A DNA stretch of 64,000 nt from positions 1-64,000 of the forward strand of contig NZ_CABVHY010000010.1 in NCBI RefSeq assembly GCF_902497875.1, read 5' to 3'. This document shows positions 46,709 to 57,201 of the stretch, one piece after another. Every line of letters starts with the position of its first letter. Within the stretch, counting starts at the first letter, position 1. Made by a program: the position numbers and the translations under genes. Source of the DNA: Pseudomonas fluorescens (lineage in GTDB: Bacteria > Pseudomonadota > Gammaproteobacteria > Pseudomonadales > Pseudomonadaceae). The notes below the pieces were generated by a model. The model worked only from the letters and a program-made list of their open reading frames with translations. It had not been told where the DNA came from and searched no databases.

Positions 46709-46745
46709 CACAAAAAAGCCGACAGCGATGTCGGCTTTTTTGTGG
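46709..46745. terminator. Strong rho-independent terminator after crc
   Basis: CCACAAAAAAGCCGACA and TGTCGGCTTTTTTGTGG form a 17-bp stem with a four-base loop, including the A/T runs, right after the crc stop. Confidence 0.92.
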
Positions 46746-46758
46746 ACGCTGATATTTC

Positions 46759-46850
46759 AATGTGAGAGCGAGCCTGCTCGCGATGACGGTAGACCAGACA
46801 CCAACGCGGTGACAGTCAGACCGCTATCGCGAGCAGGCTCGCGCCCACAA
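46759..46850. repeat. REPIN, GAGCGAGCCTGCTCGCGAT class
   Basis: AATGTGAGAGCGAGCCTGCTC and inverted CGAGCAGGCTCGCGCCCAC flank a spacer with ACCGCTATCGCG. It lies between crc and the convergent DUF4870 gene. Confidence 0.9.
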
Positions 46851-46867
46851 GGGATCTATGCCCGCGA

Positions 46868-47236
46868 CTACTTGATCAACCGCCAGGTGAACGGATAGCG
46901 ATACGGCTGCCCTTCATTGGCCTTGACCCCGGCGATGATCGTCAGCACCAGAGCGCCGATCGCCACCAGCCCGAGCAGGAAGAACCCGATCACCACCACC
47001 ATCAGCAAGAAGCAGATCGCCGAGGCAATGGCGACGGTGATCTGGAAGTTCAGCGCCTCCTTGCCCTGCGCATCGATGAACGGGTCCGTCTCGCGCTTCC
47101 ACTGCCAGAGAATCAGCGGCCCGATCAAGGTCCCGAATGGAATCCAGATTCCCAGCAATGCGGAGAGATGACAAAACATCGCCCACTGGCGAACCTCGCG
47201 GCTCGGCGCAGGCAGTGGCAGTTGATCCTCACTCAT
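46868..47236 (-). CDS. DUF4870 membrane protein
   Basis: A 122-residue protein with about three spans: residues near 20-42, 62-86 and 92-112. The start REVRQWAMFCHLSALLGIWIP with the FxHLSALxG motif, and the GPLILWQWKRE... FIDAQGKEALNFQ segment, is the DUF4870 pattern also found in Tic20-like proteins. The role is unknown. It sits downstream of rph on the same strand. Confidence 0.87.
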   Translation of the reverse strand: MSEDQLPLPAPSREVRQWAMFCHLSALLGIWIPFGTLIGPLILWQWKRETDPFIDAQGKEALNFQITVAIASAICFLLMVVVIGFFLLGLVAIGALVLTIIAGVKANEGQPYRYPFTWRLIK

Positions 47237-47268
47237 GGTGACGCTCTCCTTGCTGGAAGTCGGGGCTA

Positions 47269-47991
47269 TCAGTCAGCCAGAGCAGCTTTCTGCAGCTCGA
47301 AAATCTCGTTCATGCCTTTCTTCGCCAATGCCAGCATCGCGTTCAGCTCTTCAGGCTGGAACGGTGCGCCTTCGGCAGTGCCCTGAACCTCAATGAAGCC
47401 ACCGGTGCTGGTCATCACGACATTGAGATCGGTCTCGGCAGCCGAGTCTTCCAGGTAATCCAGATCAAGCACAGGCTCGCCCTGATACATCCCCACCGAA
47501 ACAGCCGCGATCATTTGCTTGAGCGGGTCACCGCCTTTCAGGCCGCCACGCTTCTTGATCACTTTCAAGGCATCGATCAGGGCAACCATGGCGCCGGTGA
47601 TCGACGCAGTGCGAGTGCCGCCATCAGCCTGGATCACATCGCAATCGACGAACAGGGTGACATCGCCCAGCTTGGACATATCCAGTGCGGCGCGCAGGGA
47701 ACGGCCGATCAAACGCTGGATCTCCAGCGTGCGACCACCTTGTTTGCCACGGCTCGCTTCACGCTGGTTACGCTCGCCAGTGGCGCGCGGCAGCATGCCG
47801 TATTCAGCAGTCAACCAACCCTGGCCCTGCCCCTTGAGGAAGCGCGGCACGCCGTTTTCGACGCTGACCGTGCAAATCACCTTGGTATCACCGAACTCGA
47901 CCAGTACAGATCCCTCGGCGTGTTTGGTGTAGTTGCGGGTGATGCGGATCGAGCGGAGCTGATCGGCAGCGCGACCACTTGGACGTTTCAT
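47269..47991 (-). CDS. rph: Ribonuclease PH
   Basis: A 240-residue phosphorolytic 3' exoribonuclease that trims tRNA precursors. [16 protein letters not shown] is the family start, the phosphate-binding and active-site segments [16 protein letters not shown] and [11 protein letters not shown] are present. The ATG at 47991 is used; the frame stays open upstream but lacks homology. It is divergent from yicC, the common order. Confidence 0.97.
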   Translation of the reverse strand: MKRPSGRAADQLRSIRITRNYTKHAEGSVLVEFGDTKVICTVSVENGVPRFLKGQGQGWLTAEYGMLPRATGERNQREASRGKQGGRTLEIQRLIGRSLRAALDMSKLGDVTLFVDCDVIQADGGTRTASITGAMVALIDALKVIKKRGGLKGGDPLKQMIAAVSVGMYQGEPVLDLDYLEDSAAETDLNVVMTSTGGFIEVQGTAEGAPFQPEELNAMLALAKKGMNEIFELQKAALAD

Positions 47992-48271
47992 AGGGAATAC
48001 CTGTACGGGGACGGAAATCTGCCGAGCATTATAGAGCCCGCAGCACCGACTGGGCACTTCTAAAAAATCTGCGGCGCGACCGAAGGCTCTGAACATGGGC
48101 TTGAAGCTGACCGTCGGGCGCCTGCAGCGCTTTGTCACACGCTTGGTTTGGGGGCATTCGCCGCACTGCGTTACAATCCTGCGCCTTTGCAGCCTGTCGA
48201 CTTTAATTTATCCATCAGGCCCACTCAAACCCAATGAGGTTGGGAGCGGGCCCGAATCGCGAGGTACCTCC

Positions 48272-49135
48272 ATGGTGCATAGCATGACCGCCTTCGCCCG
48301 CGTCGAAAAAGCCGGCACCCAAGGCACCCTGAGCTGGGAGTTGCGCTCGGTCAACAGCCGCTACCTGGAACCGCACCTGCGTCTGCCAGAGTCTTTTCGC
48401 GACCTTGAGGGCGCCGTGCGTGAAGCGTTGCGCCAGGGCTTGTCCCGCGGAAAACTCGAATGCACCCTGCGCTTCACCGAAGAAACCACCGGCAAGCCGT
48501 TGCAGGTTGATCGCGAGCGCGCCGCGCAACTCGTTGCTGCAGCAGAGACCGTGGCCAGCCTGATCAAACACCCGGCAGCCTTGAACCCGCTGGAAGTCCT
48601 GGCCTGGCCAGGCGTGCTGGTGGCCGACGCGACCGACCCGCAAGCGCTGAACGCTGAAGCCCTGAACCTGTTCAACCAGGGCTTGAAAGAACTCAAGAGT
48701 GGCCGCGAGCGCGAAGGCGCGGAGCTGGCCCGGCTGATCAACGAGCGTCTGAACTCCATAGAAGAAGACGTGGTGACCCTGCGTGAGCTGGTTCCGCAAA
48801 TGCTCGCGACCCAGCGCCAGAAAGTCCTCGACCGCTTCGCCGACATGAAGGCCGATCTGGACCCGCAGCGCCTGGAACAGGAAATGGTCATGCTCGCGCA
48901 AAAAAGCGACGTGGCCGAAGAACTGGATCGGTTGAGCACCCACATCATCGAAGTTCGCCGCGTGCTCAAGTCCGGCGGCGCCGCCGGTCGGCGCCTGGAC
49001 TTCCTGATGCAGGAGCTCAACCGCGAAGCCAACACACTGGGCTCCAAAGCCTTCGACCCGCGCAGCACCCAGGCTGCGGTCAACCTCAAAGTGTTGATCG
49101 AGCAGATGCGCGAACAAGTGCAGAATATTGAGTAA
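48272..49135 (+). CDS. YicC family endoribonuclease
   Basis: A 287-residue protein. Both halves of the YicC family are present: MVHSMTAFARVE, WELRSVNSRYLEP and the C-terminal GGAAGRRLDFLMQELNREANTLGSKA. YicC family members are endoribonucleases linked to decay of small RNAs such as RyhB in E. coli. The ATG at 48272 with GAGGTACCTC upstream is used. Confidence 0.94.
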   Translation: MVHSMTAFARVEKAGTQGTLSWELRSVNSRYLEPHLRLPESFRDLEGAVREALRQGLSRGKLECTLRFTEETTGKPLQVDRERAAQLVAAAETVASLIKHPAALNPLEVLAWPGVLVADATDPQALNAEALNLFNQGLKELKSGREREGAELARLINERLNSIEEDVVTLRELVPQMLATQRQKVLDRFADMKADLDPQRLEQEMVMLAQKSDVAEELDRLSTHIIEVRRVLKSGGAAGRRLDFLMQELNREANTLGSKAFDPRSTQAAVNLKVLIEQMREQVQNIE

Positions 49136-49768
<633 letters not shown>

Positions 49769-49770
49769 AA

Positions 49771-49830
49771 AGCACTTCCCAAAACCGCTGCAAGGGCTTT
49801 ACATTGGCCCTTGTAGCGCAGTGGAGTGCT
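49771..49830 (+). other. Structured gmk-rpoZ spacer
   Basis: Two nested stems: CGCTGCAAGGGC/GCCCTTGTAGCG (49786-49818, one mismatch) inside AGCACT/AGTGCT (49771 and 49825). No T-run follows. It may shape the mRNA between gmk and rpoZ. Confidence 0.4.
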
Positions 49831-49934
49831 CGGCGGAAAATCAGCGCTTCCCTAAACGCTGGTGATTTTTTAAACTGTTGAGTCCGCTCGCCCATCCGGG
49901 CAGCGCGCATATTGCATTTGCTACGAGGAATACC

Positions 49935-50198
49935 ATGGCCCGCGTAACCGTTGAAGACTGCCTAGATCACGTGGCTAACCGCTTTGAGCTGGTCATGCTC
50001 TCTACCAAACGTGCTCGTCAATTGGCGACCGGCGGCAAAGAGCCAAAGCTGGCTTGGGAAAACGATAAGCCTACAGTCATGGCGTTGCGCGAAATCGCGG
50101 CTGGCCTGATGAGCTATGAAGTTATCGCTGAAGCTGAAATCGTTGAAGACGAACCGCTGTTCGCGGCGTTCGAGGACGAGTCCAACGAGGCCGTCTAA
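49935..50198 (+). CDS. rpoZ: RNA polymerase omega subunit
   Basis: An 87-residue protein: [30 protein letters not shown] is the conserved omega core, and the C-terminal tail is acidic. Omega helps assemble RNA polymerase and forms part of a ppGpp site, which suits its position just before spoT. GAGGAA precedes the ATG. Confidence 0.97.
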   Translation: MARVTVEDCLDHVANRFELVMLSTKRARQLATGGKEPKLAWENDKPTVMALREIAAGLMSYEVIAEAEIVEDEPLFAAFEDESNEAV

Positions 50199-50255
50199 GC
50201 CTATGCCTGGTCGACGTAGCACGGCGCAGGGTCAAAGCCATCGGCAGGAGTCATC

Positions 50256-52361
50256 ATGCCGAGCATAGACGCCCTCGCCGATCGCTTATCGACCTATCTC
50301 GGCACGGACCAGGTCAACCTGGTTCGCCGAGCGTACTTCTACGCCGAACAAGCCCATGACGGGCAACGCCGGCGTAGCGGTGAAGCCTACGTCACGCACC
50401 CGCTGGCGGTGGCGAATATTCTTGCCGACATGCATATGGACCATCAGAGCCTGATGGCGGCCATGCTGCATGACGTGATCGAAGACACCGGTATTGCCAA
50501 GGAAGCGCTCTCGGCGCAGTTCGGTGAAACCGTGGCCGAACTGGTCGATGGGGTCAGCAAACTGACCCAGATGAACTTCGAGACCAAGGCCGAAGCCCAA
50601 GCGGAAAACTTCCAGAAAATGGCCATGGCCATGGCCCGCGATATTCGCGTGATCCTGGTCAAGCTGGCCGACCGCCTGCACAACATGCGGACCCTGGAAG
50701 TGCTGTCCGGCGAGAAGCGCCGGCGGATCGCCAAGGAAACCCTGGAGATCTATGCACCCATCGCCAACCGCCTGGGCATGCACAGCATCCGCATAGAGTT
50801 CGAAGACCTCGGCTTCAAGGCCATGCACCCGATGCGTTCCGCGCGAATCTACCAGGCGGTCAAACGCGCCCGGGGCAACCGCAAGGAAATCGTCAACAAG
50901 ATCGAAGAATCCCTCAGCCACTGCCTGGCCATCGACGGTATTCAGGGCGAGGTCAGCGGTCGGCAGAAACACATCTACGGCATCTACAAGAAGATGCGCG
51001 GCAAGCGTCGGGCCTTCAACGAGATCATGGACGTCTACGCGTTTCGCATCATCGTCGACAAGGTCGATACCTGCTACCGAGTGCTTGGGGCTGTACATAA
51101 CTTGTACAAGCCGCTGCCGGGACGCTTCAAGGATTACATCGCGATCCCCAAGGCCAACGGCTATCAGTCTCTGCATACCACCCTGTTCGGCATGCACGGC
51201 GTACCGATCGAGATCCAGATCCGCACCCGTGAAATGGAAGAGATGGCCAACAACGGCATCGCCGCCCATTGGCTGTACAAATCCACCGGCGACGAGCAAC
51301 CCAAGGGCACTCATGCCCGTGCTCGCCAATGGGTCAAGGGCGTGCTGGAGATGCAGCAGCGCGCTGGCAACTCCCTCGAATTCATCGAAAGCGTGAAGAT
51401 CGACCTGTTCCCGGACGAGGTCTACGTCTTCACGCCCAAAGGCCGGATCATGGAGCTGCCCAAAGGCTCCACGGCGGTCGACTTCGCCTATGCGGTCCAC
51501 ACTGACGTCGGCAACAGCTGCATCGCCTGCCGGATCAACCGTCGCCTGGCGCCGCTCTCCGAACCGCTGCAAAGCGGCTCGACCGTGGAAATCGTCAGCG
51601 CTCCGGGTGCGCGACCCAACCCGGCCTGGCTCAACTTCGTGGTCACCGGCAAGGCCCGTACGCATATTCGTCACGCCCTGAAACTGCAACGCCGCTCAGA
51701 ATCCATCAGCCTCGGCGAACGCCTGCTGAACAAAGTGCTCAACGGTTTCGACAGTTCGCTGGAAAAAGTTCCGGCCGAGCGCATCCAGGCGATGCTCCAA
51801 GAATACCGCCTGGAACTGATCGAAGACCTGCTTGAAGACATCGGGCTGGGCAATCGCATGGCCTATGTCGTCGCCCGCCGCCTGCTCGGCGAAGGCGAAC
51901 AGCTACCGAGCGCTGAGGGTCCGCTGGCGATCCGCGGCACCGAAGGCCTGGTCCTCAGCTACGCGAAATGTTGCACACCGATCCCTGGCGACCCGATTGT
52001 CGGCCACCTGTCCGCAGGCAAAGGGATGGTGGTGCACCTGGACAACTGCCGCAACATCAGCGAAATCCGCCATAACCCGGAAAAATGCATCCAGCTTTCC
52101 TGGGCCAAGGATGTCACCGGCGAATTCAACGTCGAACTGCGCGTCGAGCTGGAACACCAGCGCGGCCTGATCGCCCTGCTGGCCAGCAGCGTCAATGCCG
52201 CCGACGGCAATATCGAAAAAATCAGCATGGACGAACGCGATGGTCGCATCAGCGTGGTCCAACTGGTGGTCAGCGTGCACGACCGCGTGCACCTGGCCCG
52301 CGTGATCAAGAAACTGCGAGCCCTGACCGGGGTCACCCGCATCACTCGCATGCGTGCATAG
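50256..52361 (+). CDS. spoT: Bifunctional (p)ppGpp synthetase/hydrolase SpoT
   Basis: A 701-residue RSH enzyme. An HD hydrolase domain ([11 protein letters not shown] near residue 70) is followed by the synthetase domain ([24 protein letters not shown]), a TGS domain ([24 protein letters not shown]), a helical and zinc-finger/CC region, and a C-terminal ACT domain ([18 protein letters not shown]). It sets ppGpp levels in response to fatty-acid, carbon and iron stress. It ends the gmk-rpoZ-spoT cluster. Confidence 0.97.
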   Translation: MPSIDALADRLSTYLGTDQVNLVRRAYFYAEQAHDGQRRRSGEAYVTHPLAVANILADMHMDHQSLMAAMLHDVIEDTGIAKEALSAQFGETVAELVDGVSKLTQMNFETKAEAQAENFQKMAMAMARDIRVILVKLADRLHNMRTLEVLSGEKRRRIAKETLEIYAPIANRLGMHSIRIEFEDLGFKAMHPMRSARIYQAVKRARGNRKEIVNKIEESLSHCLAIDGIQGEVSGRQKHIYGIYKKMRGKRRAFNEIMDVYAFRIIVDKVDTCYRVLGAVHNLYKPLPGRFKDYIAIPKANGYQSLHTTLFGMHGVPIEIQIRTREMEEMANNGIAAHWLYKSTGDEQPKGTHARARQWVKGVLEMQQRAGNSLEFIESVKIDLFPDEVYVFTPKGRIMELPKGSTAVDFAYAVHTDVGNSCIACRINRRLAPLSEPLQSGSTVEIVSAPGARPNPAWLNFVVTGKARTHIRHALKLQRRSESISLGERLLNKVLNGFDSSLEKVPAERIQAMLQEYRLELIEDLLEDIGLGNRMAYVVARRLLGEGEQLPSAEGPLAIRGTEGLVLSYAKCCTPIPGDPIVGHLSAGKGMVVHLDNCRNISEIRHNPEKCIQLSWAKDVTGEFNVELRVELEHQRGLIALLASSVNAADGNIEKISMDERDGRISVVQLVVSVHDRVHLARVIKKLRALTGVTRITRMRA

Positions 52362-52399
52362 CTCGCCCAAATAGCCCGGCCTATTACAAGGAGTCATCC

Positions 52400-52780
52400 A
52401 TGACCAAGACTGTTATCACCAGCGACAAGGCACCTGCTGCCATCGGCACTTATTCCCAGGCAATCAAGGCTGGCAACACTGTCTACATGTCCGGCCAGAT
52501 CCCGCTGGACCCGAAAACCATGGAATTGGTCGAGGGCTTCGAAGCCCAGACCGTTCAGGTTTTCGAGAACCTCAAGGCCGTGGCTGAAGCCGCCGGTGGT
52601 TCGTTCAAGGACATCGTCAAACTGAACATCTTCCTCACCGACCTGAGCCACTTCGCCAAGGTCAACGAGATCATGGGTAAATACTTCGACCAGCCTTACC
52701 CTGCCCGCGCCGCCATCGGCGTCGCGGCACTGCCAAAAGGCTCGCAGGTCGAAATGGACGCCATTCTCGTCATCGAGTAA
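52400..52780 (+). CDS. ridA: 2-iminobutanoate/2-iminopropanoate deaminase RidA
   Basis: A 126-residue canonical Rid[25 protein letters not shown], the conserved Arg in [21 protein letters not shown] and Glu at the C-terminus form the active site. It hydrolyses reactive enamines/imines made by PLP enzymes such as threonine dehydratase. It is the true RidA; the dad-operon paralogue at 24700 is a more diverged relative. It follows spoT by 38 bp. Confidence 0.95.
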   Translation: MTKTVITSDKAPAAIGTYSQAIKAGNTVYMSGQIPLDPKTMELVEGFEAQTVQVFENLKAVAEAAGGSFKDIVKLNIFLTDLSHFAKVNEIMGKYFDQPYPARAAIGVAALPKGSQVEMDAILVIE

Positions 52781-52844
52781 CTCTGGTCACAGGTTCTGGC
52801 GCAGCCATCGTGCTGCGCCATTTTCGTTTTGAAAGGATTCCGTC

Positions 52845-53585
52845 ATGCGCCAAGCGCTTGCTCTCTCGTTGCTCGCCGTTTTCCTCGGCGGCTGTGCCAG
52901 CGACCCCGCCGACCGCGACATCAGCGGCACCTGGATCAATCAGTCGGCAATCGATGCTGCTGCCAAAGGCGGCCCCTTGCGTGAAGCCCTCCAGGCCTAT
53001 GGTCCAAACCTGGAATGGGACATCAACACCAGAGCCGGTCAGGCGCGCTACACCAACGGTTTTGAGAACGTCGAAGGCAAGCTGCTGGGTGAAGAGTCCG
53101 GCGCCTGGAAAGTCGACTTCTATGGCAGCTCCGCCAGCGAACTCAGTCGCGACGGCAAACAGCTGCAGCAAATGGCAACCGACTCCGAACCGGAACAGGT
53201 TTTCGATCGCGCACAAGACACAGTTCCCGCAGGCGCACCGATCGGCGCCAGCTTCGAGCGAGCCTTGTACTCCGCTTACATGGGTGGCGGCTGGAAGATC
53301 GTCAGCGGCCCTGGCGAAGGCAACACCGCTCGGTTCCAGGCCGATGGCCGGATTGAAGGCTTGCCAGGCGCCGATCGCTACGCCCTGTGCCTGGCTGGCG
53401 ATTGCGCGTCAATGAGCGGTGGCAACGACAACATCTGGCTGCAACAGAACGGCCAGGGCAATACCTGGATTTTCGCGCGCAAGGACAAGCAACTGGAGAT
53501 ATTCCAAACGATCAATACCGCTCAGGCGGACGAGATGCCTTCGTTCACGCCCGGTAATCGTCAGTGGCTGCTGGAAAAGCAGTGA
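52845..53585 (+). CDS. Putative lipoprotein of unknown function
   Basis: A 246-residue protein with a lipoprotein signal ending in LGGCASD (Cys17). The mature part includes DISGTWINQSAID at the start and a second part with repeating beta-like segments (GNTARFQADGRIEGLPG), such as occur in lipocalin- or META-like outer membrane lipoproteins. I do not recognise the family. A predicted ordered length of about 230 residues suggests a soluble periplasmic domain. Confidence 0.75.
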   Translation: MRQALALSLLAVFLGGCASDPADRDISGTWINQSAIDAAAKGGPLREALQAYGPNLEWDINTRAGQARYTNGFENVEGKLLGEESGAWKVDFYGSSASELSRDGKQLQQMATDSEPEQVFDRAQDTVPAGAPIGASFERALYSAYMGGGWKIVSGPGEGNTARFQADGRIEGLPGADRYALCLAGDCASMSGGNDNIWLQQNGQGNTWIFARKDKQLEIFQTINTAQADEMPSFTPGNRQWLLEKQ

Positions 53586-53611
53586 TCCAAATCTAGCTGC
53601 AACAAAAATCC

Positions 53612-53644
53612 AATGTGGGAGCGACGGCGCGGCGATCCCACATT
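53612..53644. repeat. Degenerate short REP
   Basis: AATGTGGGAGCG and the inverted CGATCCCACATT form a short palindrome of about 33 bp, in which the inner REP core is lost. It could act as a terminator stem for the convergent neighbours. Confidence 0.6.
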
Positions 53645-53664
53645 TATATCGCGGTGATTGACCG

Positions 53665-54522
53665 TCAGCACCGCCCTTCAAGAATCGCCGCATAGCCTTC
53701 ACGAAAACTCGGATAACGCGGCACCCAACCCAACGCCCGTGCCCGGGCGTTGCTGCAACGCTTGCTGCCGTTGCGCCGGACACTGGCATCGGCCGCCCAC
53801 TCAGTGACCCCCAGGTACTCGCGCAACCATCCGACCACTTCCGCCAGTGGCACGGGCGCATCGTCGACACCGATGTAGCAGTCGTGCAGCACTTCCCCCC
53901 GATGATCCGCCTGTAACAAGAAGGCCAGCAGTCCCGCTGCGTCGTCGACGTGAATCCGGTTGCCATACAGCGGCGGGTCGATCGCCACGCGATAACCCTG
54001 GCGCACCTGAGTCAACAACCACTCGCGGCCCGGCCCGTAAATACCGGTCAAACGCACCAGACTGGCCGGTATGCCGCTCTGCAAAGCCACTTGCTCAGCC
54101 TCGAGCATCAAACGTCCGGAGTAACCGCCGGCCTCGGTTGGCGAACGTTCATCGATCCATTCGCCCGTCTGCTGGCCATACACGCTACTGCTGGAGACGA
54201 ACAACAGCCGCTTCGGCTGCTGGCCGTGCTGCTTCAACCAGTCCAGCACATGCCGCAGGCCTTCGACATAGGCCGCGCGATAGCCCGCTTCGTCATGCAC
54301 CGTGGCCGCCGCGCAATAGACCAGGTAATCCACCGATGCAGTCGGCCAGTCAGCCGGGCACTGCTCGTTGAACAGATCGCCCGCGACCCCTTCGACGCCG
54401 TTCGGCAGGCGTGAAATATTGCGCCGCAGCCCGTAAACCAGCCAATCCTCGGCCAGCAATTGCGTGGCCAGACGGCTGCCGACATCACCGCAGCCGGCGA
54501 TCAAAACAGAAGGGGTGGACAT
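53665..54522 (-). CDS. NAD(P)-dependent epimerase/SDR, YeeZ-like
   Basis: A 285-residue extended SDR. The cofactor-binding start is VLIAGCGDVGSRLATQLLAED (GxGxxGxxxA), and the variant SSSSVYGQ carries a Tyr without the usual downstream YxxxK lysine, consistent with atypical SDRs of the YeeZ type. Function unknown. The ATG at 54522 with AGGAG seven bases upstream is preferred to GTG 54525. It is divergent from exbB. Confidence 0.85.
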   Translation of the reverse strand: MSTPSVLIAGCGDVGSRLATQLLAEDWLVYGLRRNISRLPNGVEGVAGDLFNEQCPADWPTASVDYLVYCAAATVHDEAGYRAAYVEGLRHVLDWLKQHGQQPKRLLFVSSSSVYGQQTGEWIDERSPTEAGGYSGRLMLEAEQVALQSGIPASLVRLTGIYGPGREWLLTQVRQGYRVAIDPPLYGNRIHVDDAAGLLAFLLQADHRGEVLHDCYIGVDDAPVPLAEVVGWLREYLGVTEWAADASVRRNGSKRCSNARARALGWVPRYPSFREGYAAILEGRC

Positions 54523-54711
54523 CACAAAACTCCTTTCAGAAGCACATGGCCTGGCGTCGAGAACGGACCGGCGGCTGGCAATCGAAGAAAAAAAGATACT
54601 CTATTACTTTTGTTAACAAGAATTACTTGCAATAATGCCCGCCTATTTTGTTCTCGGCCCTGCGAGGCCTGGAAGGACATCCACCCTCTTTTTCTCTCAG
54701 GTCCGGCCAGC

Positions 54712-55701
54712 ATGACAAGCAATCAACTCCCCGCTTCGCCAACCAAACTTCCGAGCCCGTCGGGCGCATGGCGCATGGTAACAGCGCTGCTGTTCAGCCT
54801 GCTGCTGGCACCGACCGCCGCTTTCGCCGATGAACCTGTGCCAGCCACCCCGCCTGCCGCTGCCGCTGCTGCTCATGGCAACGCTGAGCCTGCTGCCCCG
54901 GCTGCGACTCCGGTCGCTGCCGACCCGGCGCTGGCCGCTGAAGGCGCACCACTCGAAGACCTGCCTGAAGTACTCGAAGCGGACAACACCCTGGGCATGG
55001 CCCACGACCTGTCGCCTTGGGGCATGTACCAGAATGCTGACATCATCGTGAAAGTCGTGATGATCGGCCTGGCCATCGCTTCGATCATCACTTGGACCAT
55101 CTGGATCGCCAAGGGCTTTGAGCTGCTGGGCGCCAAGCGTCGTCTGCGCAGTGAAATCGCCCATCTGAAAAAAGCCACCACCCTCAAAGAAGCCAGCGCC
55201 ACTGCCACCAAGGCAGGCACCCTCGCCAACCTGCTGGTCCACGACGCACTGGAAGAAATGCGCCTGTCGGTCAACAGCCGTGAAAAAGAAGGCATCAAGG
55301 AACGCGTCGCCTTCCGCCTCGAGCGCCTGGTTGCAGCCTGTGGCCGCAATATGAGCAGCGGCACCGGCGTGCTGGCAACCATCGGTTCCACCGCGCCCTT
55401 CGTCGGCCTGTTCGGTACCGTGTGGGGCATCATGAACAGCTTCATCGGTATCGCCAAGACCCAGACCACCAACCTCGCCGTGGTTGCTCCCGGCATTGCC
55501 GAAGCCCTGTTGGCAACGGCACTGGGCCTGGTTGCGGCGATCCCGGCGGTAGTGATCTACAACGTCTTCGCCCGCTCCATTGCCGGTTACAAGGCACAGG
55601 TTTCCGATGCTTCGGCCGAAGTCCTGCTGCTGGTCAGCCGCGACCTCGACCACCAGCCTACCGAGCGCAGCTCGCAACCGCACATGGTGAAAATGGGGTA
55701 A
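54712..55701 (+). CDS. exbB: TonB-system energy-transducing protein ExbB
   Basis: A 329-residue MotA/TolQ/ExbB-type proton channel. A signal sequence (MVTALLFSLLLAPTAAFA, residues 22-39) precedes an Ala/Pro-rich periplasmic region to about residue 90, and the three ExbB spans carry the conserved ATIGSTAPFVGLFGTVWGIMNSF and ALLATALGLVAAIPAVVIYN. This long N-terminal extension is typical of TonB1-type systems in pseudomonads. The start is uncertain: the ribosome-binding site before 54712 is weak and 54775 would start at the signal sequence. exbD follows 6 bp later. Confidence 0.92.
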   Translation: MTSNQLPASPTKLPSPSGAWRMVTALLFSLLLAPTAAFADEPVPATPPAAAAAAHGNAEPAAPAATPVAADPALAAEGAPLEDLPEVLEADNTLGMAHDLSPWGMYQNADIIVKVVMIGLAIASIITWTIWIAKGFELLGAKRRLRSEIAHLKKATTLKEASATATKAGTLANLLVHDALEEMRLSVNSREKEGIKERVAFRLERLVAACGRNMSSGTGVLATIGSTAPFVGLFGTVWGIMNSFIGIAKTQTTNLAVVAPGIAEALLATALGLVAAIPAVVIYNVFARSIAGYKAQVSDASAEVLLLVSRDLDHQPTERSSQPHMVKMG

Positions 55702-55707
55702 TCGGCC

Positions 55708-56136
55708 ATGGGCCTGCATTTAAGAGAAGGCGCTGACGACGATCTCGCCGAGAACCACGAAATCAACGTCACGCCGTTTATCGACGTGATGCTGGTGCTG
55801 CTGATCATCTTCATGGTCGCCGCACCGCTGGCGACTGTGGACATCAAAGTCGACCTGCCAGCTTCGACCGCCAAACCGGCGCCGCGGCCAGAGAAACCGG
55901 TGTTCCTCAGCGTCAAGGCGGACCAGCGCCTGTTCCTCGGTGAAGACGAAGTCAAAGCCGAAACCCTTGGCGCGACGCTCGATGCCAAGACCCAGGGCAA
56001 GAAGGACACCACGATCTTCTTCCAGGCCGATAAAGGCGTGGACTACGGCGACTTGATGAGCGTGATGGATGCCCTGCGGGCAGCCGGCTACCTCAAAGTC
56101 GGCCTGGTCGGACTTGAGACGGCAGCCAAAAAATGA
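55708..56136 (+). CDS. exbD: TonB-system protein ExbD
   Basis: A 142-residue ExbD/TolR family protein: cytosolic N-terminus, one membrane span (INVTPFIDVMLVLLIIFMVAAPL with the proton-carrying aspartate in FIDVML), and a periplasmic domain ending in VGLVGLETAAKK. It works with ExbB to pass proton-motive force to TonB. It overlaps tonB by 4 bp. Confidence 0.95.
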   Translation: MGLHLREGADDDLAENHEINVTPFIDVMLVLLIIFMVAAPLATVDIKVDLPASTAKPAPRPEKPVFLSVKADQRLFLGEDEVKAETLGATLDAKTQGKKDTTIFFQADKGVDYGDLMSVMDALRAAGYLKVGLVGLETAAKK

Positions 56137-56882
56137 TCACGACGCGCCAAAAGCTGACGCGTTACAGCGGTAGCCTGGCCGTGGTGCTGGGCGTCCACGC
56201 GGTCGCGATTCTCCTCGCGCTCAACTGGTCCTCGCCACAGCCGGTCGAACTGCCACCGCTGGCGATGATGGTCGAACTGGCGCCGCTACCGGCACCGCCA
56301 CCACCGGCACCGCCAAAGGTCGTGACGCCACCGCAACCACCGGCACCGGTGGAAGAACTGCCGCTGCCAAAACTCGCGGAAGCGCCGAAGCCGACCATCT
56401 CCGTGCCCAAGCCGGTCAAACCCAAGCCAAAGCCACAACCGCCCAAGCCTGTGGAGAAAAAGCCGGAGCTGCCAAAGGAAAAACCTTCCGAGGAAAAACC
56501 TAGCGACGCTCCACCGACGCCTGCACCGACAGAGAAAGCCGCGGCGCCTGCACCCGGCCCTACCTCGGCGCAAAAGGCCGCCAAGGAAAGCTGGCAAGGC
56601 ACGTTGTTGGCACACCTGCAAAAGTACAAGAAGTATCCGGCTGGAGCTCAAGCACGCGGCAAGGAAGGCTTGAACCGTCTGCGCTTCGTGGTCGACGCTG
56701 AAGGCAACGTGCTGTCGTTTGAGCTGGTAGGACGTTCGGGCAATGCCGATCTGGACCGGGCCACCCTGGAAATGATTCGCCGCGCCCAGCCCCTGCCCAA
56801 GCCGCCGGCCGACATGCTGAGCAATGGCTCGATCGAAATCGTCGCCCCGTTCGTTTATTCCCTGGAAAAACGCCGGCGCTAA
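56133..56882 (+). CDS. tonB: TonB family protein
   Basis: A 249-residue protein. A single N-terminal span (VVLGVHAVAILLALNW) is followed by a long proline/lysine-rich spacer (about residues 40-150, with PKPVKPKPKPQPPKPVEKK) and a C-terminal TonB domain (LLAHLQKYKKYPAGAQARGKEGLNR). It contacts TonB boxes of outer membrane receptors. The exbB-exbD-tonB order with overlap suggests one iron-regulated operon. A REPIN and then a terminator follow. Confidence 0.93.
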   Translation: MITTRQKLTRYSGSLAVVLGVHAVAILLALNWSSPQPVELPPLAMMVELAPLPAPPPPAPPKVVTPPQPPAPVEELPLPKLAEAPKPTISVPKPVKPKPKPQPPKPVEKKPELPKEKPSEEKPSDAPPTPAPTEKAAAPAPGPTSAQKAAKESWQGTLLAHLQKYKKYPAGAQARGKEGLNRLRFVVDAEGNVLSFELVGRSGNADLDRATLEMIRRAQPLPKPPADMLSNGSIEIVAPFVYSLEKRRR

Positions 56883-56898
56883 AGCCGGACACAACCCC

Positions 56899-57045
56899 CC
56901 TGGCGAGGGAGCTTGCTCCCGCCGGCCGGTCCGCGCTCGGGCGTAGCAGTCGTAAAACCAGCGACCGCAGTATTCCTGAAGGGCCGCGGTTGCTGGTTTT
57001 GGGGTCGCTTCGCGACCCAGCGGGAGCAAGCTCCCTCGCCACAGG
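56899..57045. repeat. REPIN, GGCGAGGGAGCTTGCTCCC class
   Basis: CCTGGCGAGGGAGCTTGCTC and the inverted GAGCAAGCTCCCTCGCC flank a spacer with inner GACCGCAGT/GGTCGC stretches. It is placed between the tonB stop and its terminator at 57061. Confidence 0.92.
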
Positions 57046-57060
57046 GACAGCTTTCACACT

Positions 57061-57084
57061 AAAAGGCACTGAAAGGTGCCTTTT
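57061..57084 (+). terminator. Rho-independent terminator of exbB-exbD-tonB
   Basis: AAAAGGCAC pairs with GTGCCTTTT over a 6-base loop, ending in a T-run, about 180 bp after the tonB stop. The REPIN lies between the gene and this terminator. Confidence 0.75.
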
Positions 57085-57201
57085 ATATGTCAGCCACCGC
57101 CAAACATGCATTGCAGAGTGTCGCACTCTGCCCTCTCTCTGATAACGTGCGTCTATCGATTGCAGCCGGTATGCTTGGCTCGCAACCTCATGGACGCCAC
57201 T

